DNA from: DAOTVS01 sp034436375 | GTDB lineage: Bacteria > Chloroflexota > Anaerolineae > SpSt-313 | NCBI GenBank assembly: GCA_034436375.1 | Contig: DAOTVS010000091.1 | Span: 1 to 17,221 of the forward strand | DNA: 17,221 nucleotides | Direction of reading: 5' to 3' | Shown: in pieces, positions 1 to 6,750 of the stretch | Position numbering within the stretch: the stretch's first letter is position 1 | Layout of the letters: the number at the start of each line of letters is the position of its first letter | The notes under the pieces: generated by a model | Told to the model about the DNA's origin: nothing | Seen by the model: only the letters and a program-made list of their open reading frames with translations | Databases searched by the model: none | Program-made: the position numbers and the translations under genes

Positions 1-765
1 CTGATGGGGTTCCAGGCGATAGAGGTTCCACCAGCCGGTGCGGTCGGAGACAAAGTAGAGCGTACCGTCGGGCGACCACTGGGGCTGGTAGATAGATTCC
101 GTCGGGCCGCCGGCCACGCGCTGCGCCCCGGCCAGGGACCCATCGGGCTGCACAGCAGCCACCCACAACTCGCAGCCATCCCAGGGCATGTTGGGGTGAT
201 TCCATGTCAGCCAAGCCAGGCGGTCCCCGTCGGGGCTCAAGCGGGGCGAGGCATAGAAATCGTTGCCCGAGACAAGCACCGTTCCGCCCGCCGCGTCGCC
301 CGGCAGACTCACGCTGACCAGGGTGTTGACCGCTTCGCCCGGTTGGGTATGGTCCTCGCGTACGCAGAGCAGGCGGCTGCGGCGCAGGTCGGCCTGCAAG
401 TCGGCATAGCGCAGGGCCACAGGGAGCGTAATGGGCTGCAGCTCTTGCCCGGGCTGTTGAACGTACAGGCGCTGATCGCGGTCATTGGCAAAGTAGATCG
501 CGCCGCCGGCGACGGTATAAGCGCCGCCGCCATACTCGTGTACGCGTGTGCGCACGTTAAAGGGGGGCGGGGTCAGGTCACTGACGGCCCCGTGGGCGGT
601 GCGGCGCACGACGACGTTGCGCCCACCCTCCGTCGGGCGCGATTCGAGCCAGTATACCGCGTCGCGGTCGAGCACAATCTGTCTGAGGCCGGTGGTGCCG
701 GTTACAATCAGGTCGGAGGTGACGGGCGAGCGCCAGGAACCATAGGGCGCGGTGAGTTGCGGCAT
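1..765 (-). CDS. S9 family (prolyl oligopeptidase-like) peptidase, N-terminal part, cut by window edge
   Basis: The gene reads leftwards and runs off the window at position 1, so only 255 residues are visible. They form the beta-propeller part of an S9 peptidase, the domain that gates access of peptides to the active site in dipeptidyl/acylaminoacyl peptidases. Visible motifs in order are YGSW at 8-11, VHEYGGGAY at 75-83, LSPDG at 176-180, HPNMPWD at 190-196, WSPDG at 230-234 and DRTGWWNLY at 241-249. The repeated SPDG turns are typical of propeller blades. The Ser-Asp-His alpha/beta-hydrolase domain (usually about residues 380-640) lies outside the window, so catalytic competence cannot be judged. 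There is no signal peptide, so it is probably cytoplasmic. The ATG start is supported by an AGGAGGG ribosome site at 770-776 and by a promoter ending about 40 nt upstream. Family assignment is firm; substrate is unknown. Confidence 0.9.
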   Translation of the reverse strand, partial: MPQLTAPYGSWRSPVTSDLIVTGTTGLRQIVLDRDAVYWLESRPTEGGRNVVVRRTAHGAVSDLTPPPFNVRTRVHEYGGGAYTVAGGAIYFANDRDQRLYVQQPGQELQPITLPVALRYADLQADLRRSRLLCVREDHTQPGEAVNTLVSVSLPGDAAGGTVLVSGNDFYASPRLSPDGDRLAWLTWNHPNMPWDGCELWVAAVQPDGSLAGAQRVAGGPTESIYQPQWSPDGTLYFVSDRTGWWNLYRLEPHQ

Positions 766-804
766 GGGGCCCTCCTGATGCAGTATGGTGCCACGAACCC
801 GCTC

Positions 805-833
805 ATTATAGGGCCAGCAGCGCAAGCTGGCAA
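805..833 (-). promoter_or_regulatory. Sigma70-type promoter of the S9 peptidase gene
   Basis: Read on the minus strand, a -35 TTGCCA (828-833) and a perfect -10 TATAAT (805-810) are separated by 17 nt. Transcription would begin near 798, giving a leader of about 33 nt before the ATG at 765. Confidence 0.8.
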
Positions 834-918
834 GGCCTGAGTTCCGTCGGTATTCAATGGGTGGACTCGCTGGGCGGCGGCAAGGCGTGGACCATGGATG
901 CCGGTGGGGCGCTGTAGG

Positions 919-963
919 CACAAGAACAGGGGGGTGGCTTGCGACCACTCCCCTGTTCTTGTG
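919..963 (-). terminator. Long hairpin terminator downstream of the zinc-ribbon gene
   Basis: Arms 919-937 and 945-963 pair over 19 bp with one G-U pair and a 7-nt loop (CTTGCGA). The outer part reads CACAAGAACAGGGG against its complement. It lies 60 nt past the minus-strand zinc-ribbon stop and before the next minus-strand promoter, so it most likely ends that transcript. There is no long U-tract; the U-rich stretch is inside the arm (TGTTCTTGTG). Confidence 0.7.
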
Positions 964-1022
964 TTGCTGCAGAGATGAGGTCGGGAGCAGGAACGGATCT
1001 CAGATCCGCCCTGCAGCCTACC

Positions 1023-1364
1023 CTACCAGCGATCTACCCGGTCGCGGGAGCGCCGGTCGGAACCCGACCGACGTTCGCCGGACCCGCGCTGAGCGGCGTA
1101 ACAATCGGAGCAGTACACGGGCCGGTCGGTGCGGGGCTGGAAGGGCACCTGTGTGGGCTTGCCACACTGCGCGCAAACGGCGGGATACATCTCCCGGGTG
1201 CCACTACTTGAGCTTTCACCACGGGCGCTCTTGCGGGCGGCACGGCAGCTCGGGCAGCGCGTGGGCTCATTGGTAAAGCCCTTCGAGGCGTAGAACGCCT
1301 GCTCGCCTTCGGTGAAGACGAACTCGCTGCCACAGTCTCGGCAGGTCAGGGTCTTGTCTGGCAT
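1023..1364 (-). CDS. Small zinc-ribbon protein with CxxC-x17-CxxC domain
   Basis: This 113-residue protein carries two four-cysteine zinc sites. The first is C8/C11 with C37/C40, matching the probable zinc-binding 'zf-trcl' type near an N-terminal LTCRDCGSEF. The second is C64/C67 with C85/C88, exactly 17 residues apart, matching the CxxC-x17-CxxC domain family common in Chloroflexota and other environmental bacteria. The last 20 residues are rich in Arg and Ser, suggesting contact with nucleic acid, but this is an inference. The molecular function of the family is not established. The gene stands alone, with an AT-rich promoter region about 140 nt upstream and a strong hairpin downstream. 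The ATG at 1364 lacks a close Shine-Dalgarno; the nearest AGGAG is 13 nt away. Cysteine spacing makes the reading frame certain. Confidence 0.88.
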   Translation of the reverse strand: MPDKTLTCRDCGSEFVFTEGEQAFYASKGFTNEPTRCPSCRAARKSARGESSSSGTREMYPAVCAQCGKPTQVPFQPRTDRPVYCSDCYAAQRGSGERRSGSDRRSRDRVDRW

Positions 1365-1503
1365 CTGGTCTTGCTTACTCCTATACGATAGCTGGTCGCT
1401 CGGGGTGGACTACCAACAGGGGCTCAGGATAGGTTGCTCCTCGGGTAATGCATCCTACAATCCTGCCGCTGCTGCCGAGCTGCACAATAAAAACAACTAA
1501 CCC

Positions 1504-1532
1504 ATTTTACACTATTTTACATAGTTTTGCAA
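1504..1532 (-). promoter_or_regulatory. Likely promoter of the zinc-ribbon gene, with tandem repeats
   Basis: On the minus strand, TTGCAA (1527-1532) and TAAAAT (1504-1509) are spaced by 17 nt inside the most AT-rich stretch of the region. Two adjacent 10-nt units beginning TTTTACA (1505-1514 and 1515-1524, plus strand) lie within it, one helical turn apart. The leader to the ATG at 1364 would be about 135 nt. Confidence 0.5.
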
Positions 1533-1759
1533 GCCTTTTATGTCGTGTCTTAGTAACAGAATTCAGATGTTGGTAACCAGGCCGCGACAGGGGCTGGCCG
1601 GCTGGGCAGGTGGTGGCCGCGCCATCTGCCCGGTGTGGGGAATGGTCTTTGGGTGTGCAGTGTCCTGCGAGGGCAGGTTGTGCTCGCCGGGGCCGGTCCC
1701 TGGCGGTGAATGCTGTGTGGCATCGTGGCCAACGTTGTGCGGCGCCCCTGGCTTTTCAG
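1533..1759. other. Intergenic stretch without a recognisable gene
   Basis: This lies between the divergent zinc-ribbon and PAC2 transcription units. Several short open frames exist on both strands, but none has a ribosome site, a recognisable motif or a consistent codon pattern. No RNA gene or terminator was seen. Confidence 0.5.
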
Positions 1760-1799
1760 GCTCGGCAAGGCAATGCAGGGGTTGACGAGCTTGCCGAGC
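1760..1799. repeat. Perfect 10-bp inverted repeat overlapping the PAC2 promoter
   Basis: GCTCGGCAAG (1760-1769) is the exact reverse complement of CTTGCCGAGC (1790-1799), with 20 nt between. The right arm contains the -35 hexamer TTGCCG of the downstream promoter. No T-run follows, so an operator is more likely than a terminator. Confidence 0.55.
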
Positions 1800-1819
1800 A
1801 GGAACCATCGGCGTATACT
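1791..1819 (+). promoter_or_regulatory. Sigma70-type promoter of the PAC2 gene
   Basis: TTGCCG (1791-1796), a 17-nt spacer, then TATACT (1814-1819). The start of transcription near 1826 gives a leader of about 85 nt to the GTG at 1911. Confidence 0.65.
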
Positions 1820-1910
1820 ACAAGGAACGGATAGTGTCGTACACGGCACGAATGGCTGCAATGCGTTGTCGGCCTGTGCGACCTACGCATGACAGGGGAG
1901 GTCTGAGCCT

Positions 1911-2819
1911 GTGGACCATATTCGCATTTCCGCGAGCCCGCAGCTCCGAAATCCGGTCCTCATTGTCGCCTTTGCCGGCTGGAACGATGCTTCAGAAGTG
2001 GCGACCTTTAGCGGCCGTTACCTGGTAGACCAGTGGCGATCGCGCAAGATGGCTGATATCGATCCGGAGGAGTTCTACGTCTTTACCGAAACCCGGCCTT
2101 ATATGCGCATCATGGGGCGGTTCCAGCGCCGTGTAGAGTGGCCCGGCAACGACTTTTACTTCCATGTGAACCGCTACGGTAAGCGTGATGTGATCGTCAT
2201 GATTGGGGTGGAACCGCAGCTCAAATGGCGGACGTTTGCCGATGCGGTGGTTGGCTTTTGCCAGGCGCACGACGTGCACATGGTGGTAACCCTGGGCGGG
2301 TTTGTGGCCGATATCCCCCACACGCGCCCGGTGCAATTGAGTGGCACGGCCAGCCCGGCATGGCTGGCGCGACGGTTGCGCAGCCTGGGCGTGGAAGCTA
2401 CGCGCTATGAGGGGTCGACGGGCATCATCGGCGTGCTGAGCTCGGCTTGCGCCCGCAAGCGCCTGCAGGTCGCCAGCATCTGGGGGACTGTGCCGGAATA
2501 CCTTTCGGCCTCGCCGAACCCCAAGGTGACCCTGGCCATGCTGGAGACGCTGAGCGAAATGCTGGATCTCGATATCGACCTGACGGATTTGCGGCGCATG
2601 GAGACCCAGTTTGCCGAACAGGTGGAGGCGGTATTAGAGGGGAACCCCGAGCTTCGCGAATATGTGCAGCAGCTCGAGGAGCAGGCGCGCGCTGAGCGCC
2701 TCGAATCGGATGAGGCCCTGCCGGGGCGCGAGCCGCTGCCGAGCGGCGAGGAGCTGATCCGGGAACTGGAGGAGTACCTGCGCCGGCGGCGAGGGCAGGC
2801 TGGCGGCCAGCCTTCGTAA
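1911..2819 (+). CDS. PAC2 family protein
   Basis: This 302-residue protein matches the PAC2 family, named for similarity to the eukaryotic proteasome assembly chaperone 2 and widespread in archaea, Actinobacteria and Chloroflexota. The bacterial role is not settled. Family motifs are visible in order: VAFAGWNDASE near 19-29, TLGGFVADIPHTRP near 127-140, YEGSTGIIGVL near 165-175 and a VPEYLSASPNPK segment near 194-205. The last 80 residues are strongly acidic and helical, rich in Glu and Arg, and probably form a coiled coil, as in the actinobacterial relatives. There is no signal peptide or membrane segment, so it is cytoplasmic. The GTG start is preceded by GGAGGT (1897-1902) at 8-nt spacing. 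It appears monocistronic, with its own promoter; a terminator at 2948-2989 would also stop its read-through. No proteasome genes are seen nearby. Confidence 0.88.
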   Translation: MDHIRISASPQLRNPVLIVAFAGWNDASEVATFSGRYLVDQWRSRKMADIDPEEFYVFTETRPYMRIMGRFQRRVEWPGNDFYFHVNRYGKRDVIVMIGVEPQLKWRTFADAVVGFCQAHDVHMVVTLGGFVADIPHTRPVQLSGTASPAWLARRLRSLGVEATRYEGSTGIIGVLSSACARKRLQVASIWGTVPEYLSASPNPKVTLAMLETLSEMLDLDIDLTDLRRMETQFAEQVEAVLEGNPELREYVQQLEEQARAERLESDEALPGREPLPSGEELIRELEEYLRRRRGQAGGQPS

Positions 2820-2836
2820 GGGCAAAGGGCGGGCGC

Positions 2837-2864
2837 TTGACCAGGTTCTTCAGGTGAGTATAAT
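2837..2864 (+). promoter_or_regulatory. Sigma70-type promoter of the pdtaS-pdtaR operon
   Basis: TTGACC (2837-2842), a 16-nt spacer and a perfect TATAAT (2859-2864) lie just after the PAC2 stop. The predicted start near 2871 leaves a leader of about 165 nt before the kinase. That leader contains a 10-bp palindrome at 2896-2905 and the terminator structures described separately. Confidence 0.72.
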
Positions 2865-2924
2865 CACCACAGTGAAATACCCGCTTTTGATCTTGCAGGC
2901 GCCTGGGGTCTCCTGTGTTGGCTG

Positions 2925-2957
2925 CTCATCATCGGTGATTGAGGATCAATGGTCGAT
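2925..2957 (+). promoter_or_regulatory. Possible RNA switch in the pdtaSR leader: hexaloop hairpin versus antiterminator
   Basis: Two structures compete for the same bases. In the first, CTCATC (2925-2930) pairs with GATTGAG (2937-2943, one bulged U), closing the hexaloop AUCGGU. This loop has A at position 1 and G at position 4, as in known ANTAR RNA targets. In the second, 2931-2942 pairs with 2946-2957 (11 bp including two G-U pairs, one G-G mismatch, loop GGA). The second structure would occupy the whole 5' arm of the downstream terminator (2948-2956). The base pairing is read directly; the regulatory role is inferred from the ANTAR gene encoded downstream. Confidence 0.4.
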
Positions 2958-2989
2958 GGCCTGCGCGCTGTCGACCATTCTTTCTATTT
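2948..2989 (+). terminator. Intrinsic terminator inside the pdtaSR leader (also ends PAC2 read-through)
   Basis: AATGGTCGA (2948-2956) and TCGACCATT (2971-2979) pair perfectly over 9 bp, extended inward by two G-U and two G-C pairs. The T-rich tail CTTTCTATTT (2980-2989) follows. Because a strong promoter lies upstream at 2837-2864 and the kinase begins at 3037, it can act as an attenuator as well as a PAC2 terminator. Confidence 0.7.
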
Positions 2990-3036
2990 AGGGCCAGGTA
3001 TACTCGATACGCTTTTGTTCCAGTTGGGGTGAACGA

Positions 3037-4554
3037 TTGACGGGTCAGAAAGACGATGGAGTCCGCGACCAGTTGGCGGCTTTGACCGGCAAAGAAGAGG
3101 CTCTCTTGCGCCAGGTGCAGGCGGCGCTGCCGATCCTGGCGGACCTGAGCCGGGCCGATCTCCTGCTTTATGGGCAGGTTGGCCCCGACCGCGCCAGGGT
3201 GTTGGCTCACGCGCGACCCAATTCACTTTCACCGCTCTATCCAGAGTCGCTGGAGGGCTCGGTGGTCACTGCGGCCACGTGCCCTGATGTGCTCAGAGCG
3301 TTTGCGGCGCGTCCCTGGCGGCGCCATGTGCACACGGCCAGCCTGCGCGGCGCGCCTGTGGCGCGAGAAGCGCTGCCGGTATATGGTGAGCGCGGCCGGG
3401 TGCTGGCCGTCTTGGTGATTGATACCAGCTGGCTGGCCCACGAGCGCCAGTTGCGGCGCAATAGGGTGTTCCGCTGGGCGCTACAGAGGCTGCAGGAAAC
3501 GGTGCTGCGCGGTGATTTGGCCGAGGTCGAAGCGCTTTCGCCCTTTGGCGAGCATGATGGCATTGTGGTGGTTGACCCCGAGGGCCGGGTGCGCTATATC
3601 AGCGGCATTGCTGCCAACCTCTACCGGCGCCTGGGCTATATGGAGAATCTGGTCGGCCAGCATATTTCTGTGCTGGAGACTGCTGACGAGGCCCTGGTGG
3701 CGGCAGCCCTCAAGGAAAAGCGCTGTTTGGAGGAGGAAGCGACCGAGCGTGACCTGACCTGGGTGCGCAAAGTCATCCCTTTCCGGGCGCGCGACTGGCG
3801 GCCGCTCTGGAGCCGGCTCACACCGGGGAACTCTCGCTTGGCCGGGGTCGTTCTGACCCTGCACGATGCTACAGAGGCTCTGCGGCGCGAGCGTGAGCTC
3901 AAGATCAAGTCGGCCATGATCCAGGAGATCCATCACCGGGTCAAGAACAATTTGCAGACCATCGCCTCGCTCCTGCGCATGCAGGCGCGACGCTATGACG
4001 ACCCGACAGTGGTGCATGCGTTGAATGAGAGTGTGAACCGCATCTTGAGCATGGCGGTCGTGCACGAGTTCCTGTCGCAGAACGAGCTGGCGGTGATCAA
4101 TATACGGGATGTCAGCCAGCGTATCCTCTCGCAAACCGTGGCTGGGGTCGTGGACCCGAATAAGCAGATCGCTTTCAATCTGCTGGGGGAGAGCATTCTC
4201 CTGCCAACACAGCAGGCCACAGTGTGCGCTCTGGTGATCAACGAACTGGTGCAGAATGCGCTGGAGCATGGGTTCGATCGCCGCGATCGCGGCACCATAA
4301 CCGTCACCCTGCAGGATGCGGCCGAGCGGGTGACGCTCCTGGTGGAAGATGACGGCGAAGGCCTGCCGGAGGATTTCGATGTGGCTGCGGGCCGGAGCCT
4401 GGGGCTGCGCATCGTGCGCACGCTTGTGGAGGCGGACTTGAAAGGCCGCTTTGAGTTGCAGAATGTGGGAGCCGACGGCCTGGGTGTCAGGGCGACGGTC
4501 ACTTTCCCCAAGTCGACTTTAGGAGGTGAGAGGCCTTGGAACGGACAAGAGTAG
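3037..4554 (+). CDS. pdtaS: PdtaS-type sensor histidine kinase (GAF-PAS-HisKA_2-HATPase)
   Basis: This 505-residue soluble kinase closely follows the architecture of mycobacterial PdtaS (about 500 residues). It has an N-terminal GAF-like domain (about 15-135), a PAS domain (about 165-285), a HisKA_2 dimerisation domain and a C-terminal ATPase domain. The phosphoacceptor motif EIHHRVKNNLQ starts at E297, with H300 the likely acceptor and H299 adjacent. The ATP site shows N407 in NELVQNALEH, DDGEGLP at 438-444 and SLGLRIV at 454-460. There are no membrane segments, so it senses a cytoplasmic signal that cannot be told from sequence. It should phosphorylate the response regulator encoded immediately downstream, whose start lies 19 nt inside this gene. 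The start is TTG, preceded by GGGGTGA (3026-3032). Its transcript passes through an intrinsic terminator, so expression may be controlled by attenuation. Confidence 0.9.
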   Translation: MTGQKDDGVRDQLAALTGKEEALLRQVQAALPILADLSRADLLLYGQVGPDRARVLAHARPNSLSPLYPESLEGSVVTAATCPDVLRAFAARPWRRHVHTASLRGAPVAREALPVYGERGRVLAVLVIDTSWLAHERQLRRNRVFRWALQRLQETVLRGDLAEVEALSPFGEHDGIVVVDPEGRVRYISGIAANLYRRLGYMENLVGQHISVLETADEALVAAALKEKRCLEEEATERDLTWVRKVIPFRARDWRPLWSRLTPGNSRLAGVVLTLHDATEALRRERELKIKSAMIQEIHHRVKNNLQTIASLLRMQARRYDDPTVVHALNESVNRILSMAVVHEFLSQNELAVINIRDVSQRILSQTVAGVVDPNKQIAFNLLGESILLPTQQATVCALVINELVQNALEHGFDRRDRGTITVTLQDAAERVTLLVEDDGEGLPEDFDVAAGRSLGLRIVRTLVEADLKGRFELQNVGADGLGVRATVTFPKSTLGGERPWNGQE

Positions 4555-5120
4555 TCATCGCGGATGACGAGTCGATCATCCGCATGGACCTGCGGGAAAT
4601 GCTGACGAACCTGGGTTATCTGGTCGTCGGTGAGGCCGGTGACGGCAAGAGCGCCGTGAACCAGGCGCGTGAATTGCGCCCGGATGTCGTCATTATGGAT
4701 ATCAAGATGCCGGATATGGACGGCATCGAGGCCGCCAGGATCTTGACCCAGGAGCGTATTGCCCCCGTCGTGCTGCTGACCGCTTTCAGCCAGCGTGACC
4801 TGGTGGAACGGGCCAAGGAAGCGGGGGTGGTCGGCTACCTGGTCAAGCCCTTCCGCGAGTCGGACCTGGGGCCGGCGATCGAGGTGGCTTTGGCGCGCTT
4901 CCAGGAGTTCAGATCGCTGGAAAAAGAGGTCTTTGATCTGCAGGAGACTCTCGAGACGCGTAAGCTGGTCGATCGGGCCAAGGGCATTCTCATGGATACG
5001 CAGGGGCTGAACGAGAGCGAGGCCTTCCGCAAGATCCAGAAGATGAGCATGAACACCCGCAAGCCTATGAAGGAGATTGCGGAAGCGATCATCCTGGCGC
5101 GCGAGGCGCAGTCGGACTGA
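4536..5120 (+). CDS. pdtaR: PdtaR-type response regulator with ANTAR RNA-binding domain
   Basis: This 194-residue protein has a receiver domain (1-120) with the acidic pocket D10-D11, phosphoacceptor D55, switch residue T82 and conserved K104 in the LVKPF motif. A helical linker (about 107-135) leads to an ANTAR domain (about 133-190) containing LVDRAKGILM and a helical EAFRKIQKMSMNTRK segment. ANTAR regulators such as PdtaR, AmiR, NasR and EutV bind paired RNA hairpins with hexanucleotide loops and prevent terminator formation. The receiver is intact, so activation by the upstream kinase is expected. Translation starts at TTG behind a near-perfect AGGAGGTGAG (4521-4530) that lies in the kinase coding sequence, giving translational coupling with a 19-nt overlap. 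Orthologues are about 190-205 residues, so it is full length. Confidence 0.93.
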   Translation: MERTRVVIADDESIIRMDLREMLTNLGYLVVGEAGDGKSAVNQARELRPDVVIMDIKMPDMDGIEAARILTQERIAPVVLLTAFSQRDLVERAKEAGVVGYLVKPFRESDLGPAIEVALARFQEFRSLEKEVFDLQETLETRKLVDRAKGILMDTQGLNESEAFRKIQKMSMNTRKPMKEIAEAIILAREAQSD

Positions 5121-5140
5121 GCTCCACATCCGGAGATTCA

Positions 5141-5192
5141 AGAACAGCCGCCTGCCGGTACGCATTCATGTGTGCCGGCAGGCGGCTGTTCT
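5141..5192. terminator. 24-bp bidirectional hairpin terminator between convergent operons
   Basis: An 18-bp perfect stem (5141-5158 with 5175-5192) continues inward for six more pairs, two of them G-U, to the tetraloop TTCA (5165-5168). It lies 20 nt past the pdtaR stop and 58 nt past the stop of the facing membrane-protein gene, so it can serve both. Its ends AGAACAG/CTGTTCT resemble those of the hairpin at 919-963. Confidence 0.8.
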
Positions 5193-5250
5193 GCAAAGGG
5201 CGCACTTTTACAAGCTTGCCGTCATCGCCCGTTGTGGGGCGCACCCGGCC

Positions 5251-6750
5251 TCACCTGAGGGCGGGCAGGATGAACAGGTACAGGCAGGCCACATCGAGCA
5301 CCAGCAGCATGGGGTAGGGCAGAATGTAGAGCAGCTCGGCCCATGATTCGGGCACCAGTGCCCCCAGCCCAAAGGCGCCTGCGAGCGCCGTCACGGCGGC
5401 GAGGGTGTACTTGTCCAGCGGTTCCGGCGTGACCAACCGGCGGGCCGCCAGGAGCACGGCGCAGACGATCAGCAGCCCCGCTATGATGAGCCGCCAGGCG
5501 CGCCGGGTGATCTCTCGCCAGCCCAGGGTGAGGAAAAAGCTACAGGCAATGAGTGCTGGGAAGAGATAGCGCCCCTGATGCTGCTCAAAAGTCACGTTAT
5601 AGGCGATATAGACCGTGGCGGTCATGAGCACAGATCCGGCCAGGAGCACGAGCCCCACGCGCTGCACCGATGACAGGCGGCCCCAGATGCGGGGCCCATC
5701 GCGCAGGCGCAGCGCGAGCCCCAGCAGGGCCAGCCCAGTCAGGATGAGCAGGAACCTGTAGATCCGGTCATCGATGGGCACCCCCATCCAGCCAAACTGG
5801 CCCCAGAAGCTGTGGAACGTGGTCGTCGCAAATTCCAAGGCGCCGTGCAGGGGCCCCACCTTGGCCAGCCAATCGGCTGTGCGCACCTGCCCCACGACCA
5901 CTGCATCGTGCCGGCGCATGACCAGCGGGTCGCCCAACCCGTAGACGGCGATATTGTGCGCGACCCAGGGCGCGAGCAGGAGCGCAGCCGGCAGCGCGAC
6001 TGCCGCCAGCCGGGTCGCCAAGTAGCGAGCCCGCTTGCCTGTAGGCTGCTGCCAGGCCAGGTAGATGAGGGCCGCCAGCACCAGGGGCACCAGGGCTCCT
6101 GTGCTCAGTTTGGCCAGGCCCGCCAGCCCCAACACGATCCCCAGCCAAGCCCATTGCGCCGCTGGCGCTTGCGGCCACTGCAGGCGCACCAGGAGCAGCC
6201 AGAGCACGATGGCTCCGAGCAGCTCGGCCAGGGTGTCATTGTTCACCGCTGCCGTCATAGCGATATGCATGGGCACAGCAGCGGCCAGGGCCGTGGTCCC
6301 CAGGGCCAGCCCGATCTGGGCCGGCGCCAGGATGCGGATGACCCGGTAGGCCACCACCAGCAGCGCCGCCCCCAGGACCACCGAGAGCAGCCGCAGCGCC
6401 AGCAGGAGCTGCCCCTGCGACCAGCCCAGGGCCATGCCCAGGCGATAGGGCACAGCGGCGGCCAAATAGTAGAGCGGGGGCTGCCAGGCTTCATAGCGGA
6501 TGGGGTCAATCGACATTTCCGGCGGGAACCGCTGCGCCTTGATCTGCTCCAGGTAAGTGAAGGGATAGTCGCCCGGCTGGAGGATGGGCAGGCGTCCTTG
6601 CTCAGCCACAGTACGGACATAGTTAAAGTGAGCCGGCTCGTCGGGGGCCTGCCAGGGGGGCGTGAGGCGCGCGTATTGCACGCCGAGCACCACATAGATA
6701 GCCACAATCAGGATGAGGGCGCAGCGAGCCAGGCGCGCAGAATGGCTCAT
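5251..6750 (-). CDS. Polytopic DUF2142/GT39-like membrane glycosyltransferase
   Basis: The 499-residue protein is strongly hydrophobic, with roughly ten to twelve membrane segments, the first at about 10-28. After the first segment comes the acidic loop motif PDEPAH (36-41), followed by WQPPLYY (89-95), NND (170-172) and QGRYLFP (392-398). These fit the DUF2142 and GT39/ArnT-like group, which use polyprenyl-phosphate-linked sugars outside the membrane; D37 or E38 would be the catalytic acid in that model. Acceptor and sugar are unknown. It is the last gene of an operon after rmlD and a family-2 glycosyltransferase, and its ATG overlaps the preceding stop as ATGA. This placement supports a role in cell-surface glycan or glycoprotein synthesis. 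The exact family (DUF2142 versus GT39) would need a profile search. Confidence 0.82.
   Translation of the reverse strand: MSHSARLARCALILIVAIYVVLGVQYARLTPPWQAPDEPAHFNYVRTVAEQGRLPILQPGDYPFTYLEQIKAQRFPPEMSIDPIRYEAWQPPLYYLAAAVPYRLGMALGWSQGQLLLALRLLSVVLGAALLVVAYRVIRILAPAQIGLALGTTALAAAVPMHIAMTAAVNNDTLAELLGAIVLWLLLVRLQWPQAPAAQWAWLGIVLGLAGLAKLSTGALVPLVLAALIYLAWQQPTGKRARYLATRLAAVALPAALLLAPWVAHNIAVYGLGDPLVMRRHDAVVVGQVRTADWLAKVGPLHGALEFATTTFHSFWGQFGWMGVPIDDRIYRFLLILTGLALLGLALRLRDGPRIWGRLSSVQRVGLVLLAGSVLMTATVYIAYNVTFEQHQGRYLFPALIACSFFLTLGWREITRRAWRLIIAGLLIVCAVLLAARRLVTPEPLDKYTLAAVTALAGAFGLGALVPESWAELLYILPYPMLLVLDVACLYLFILPALR

Noticed and set aside
4..840. A 278-codon open frame on the plus strand
   Set aside because: It is antisense to the S9 peptidase, whose minus-strand frame shows family motifs, promoter and ribosome site; the plus frame has none.
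2999..3004. A second promoter (TATACT) just before pdtaS
   Set aside because: No -35-like sequence at proper spacing and no extended -10. If real it would bypass the leader terminator, so it is worth testing when mapping transcription starts.
3993..5165. A 390-codon minus-strand frame opposite pdtaS and pdtaR
   Set aside because: It is antisense to two well-recognised genes and crosses the terminator hairpin; no ribosome site or family motif.
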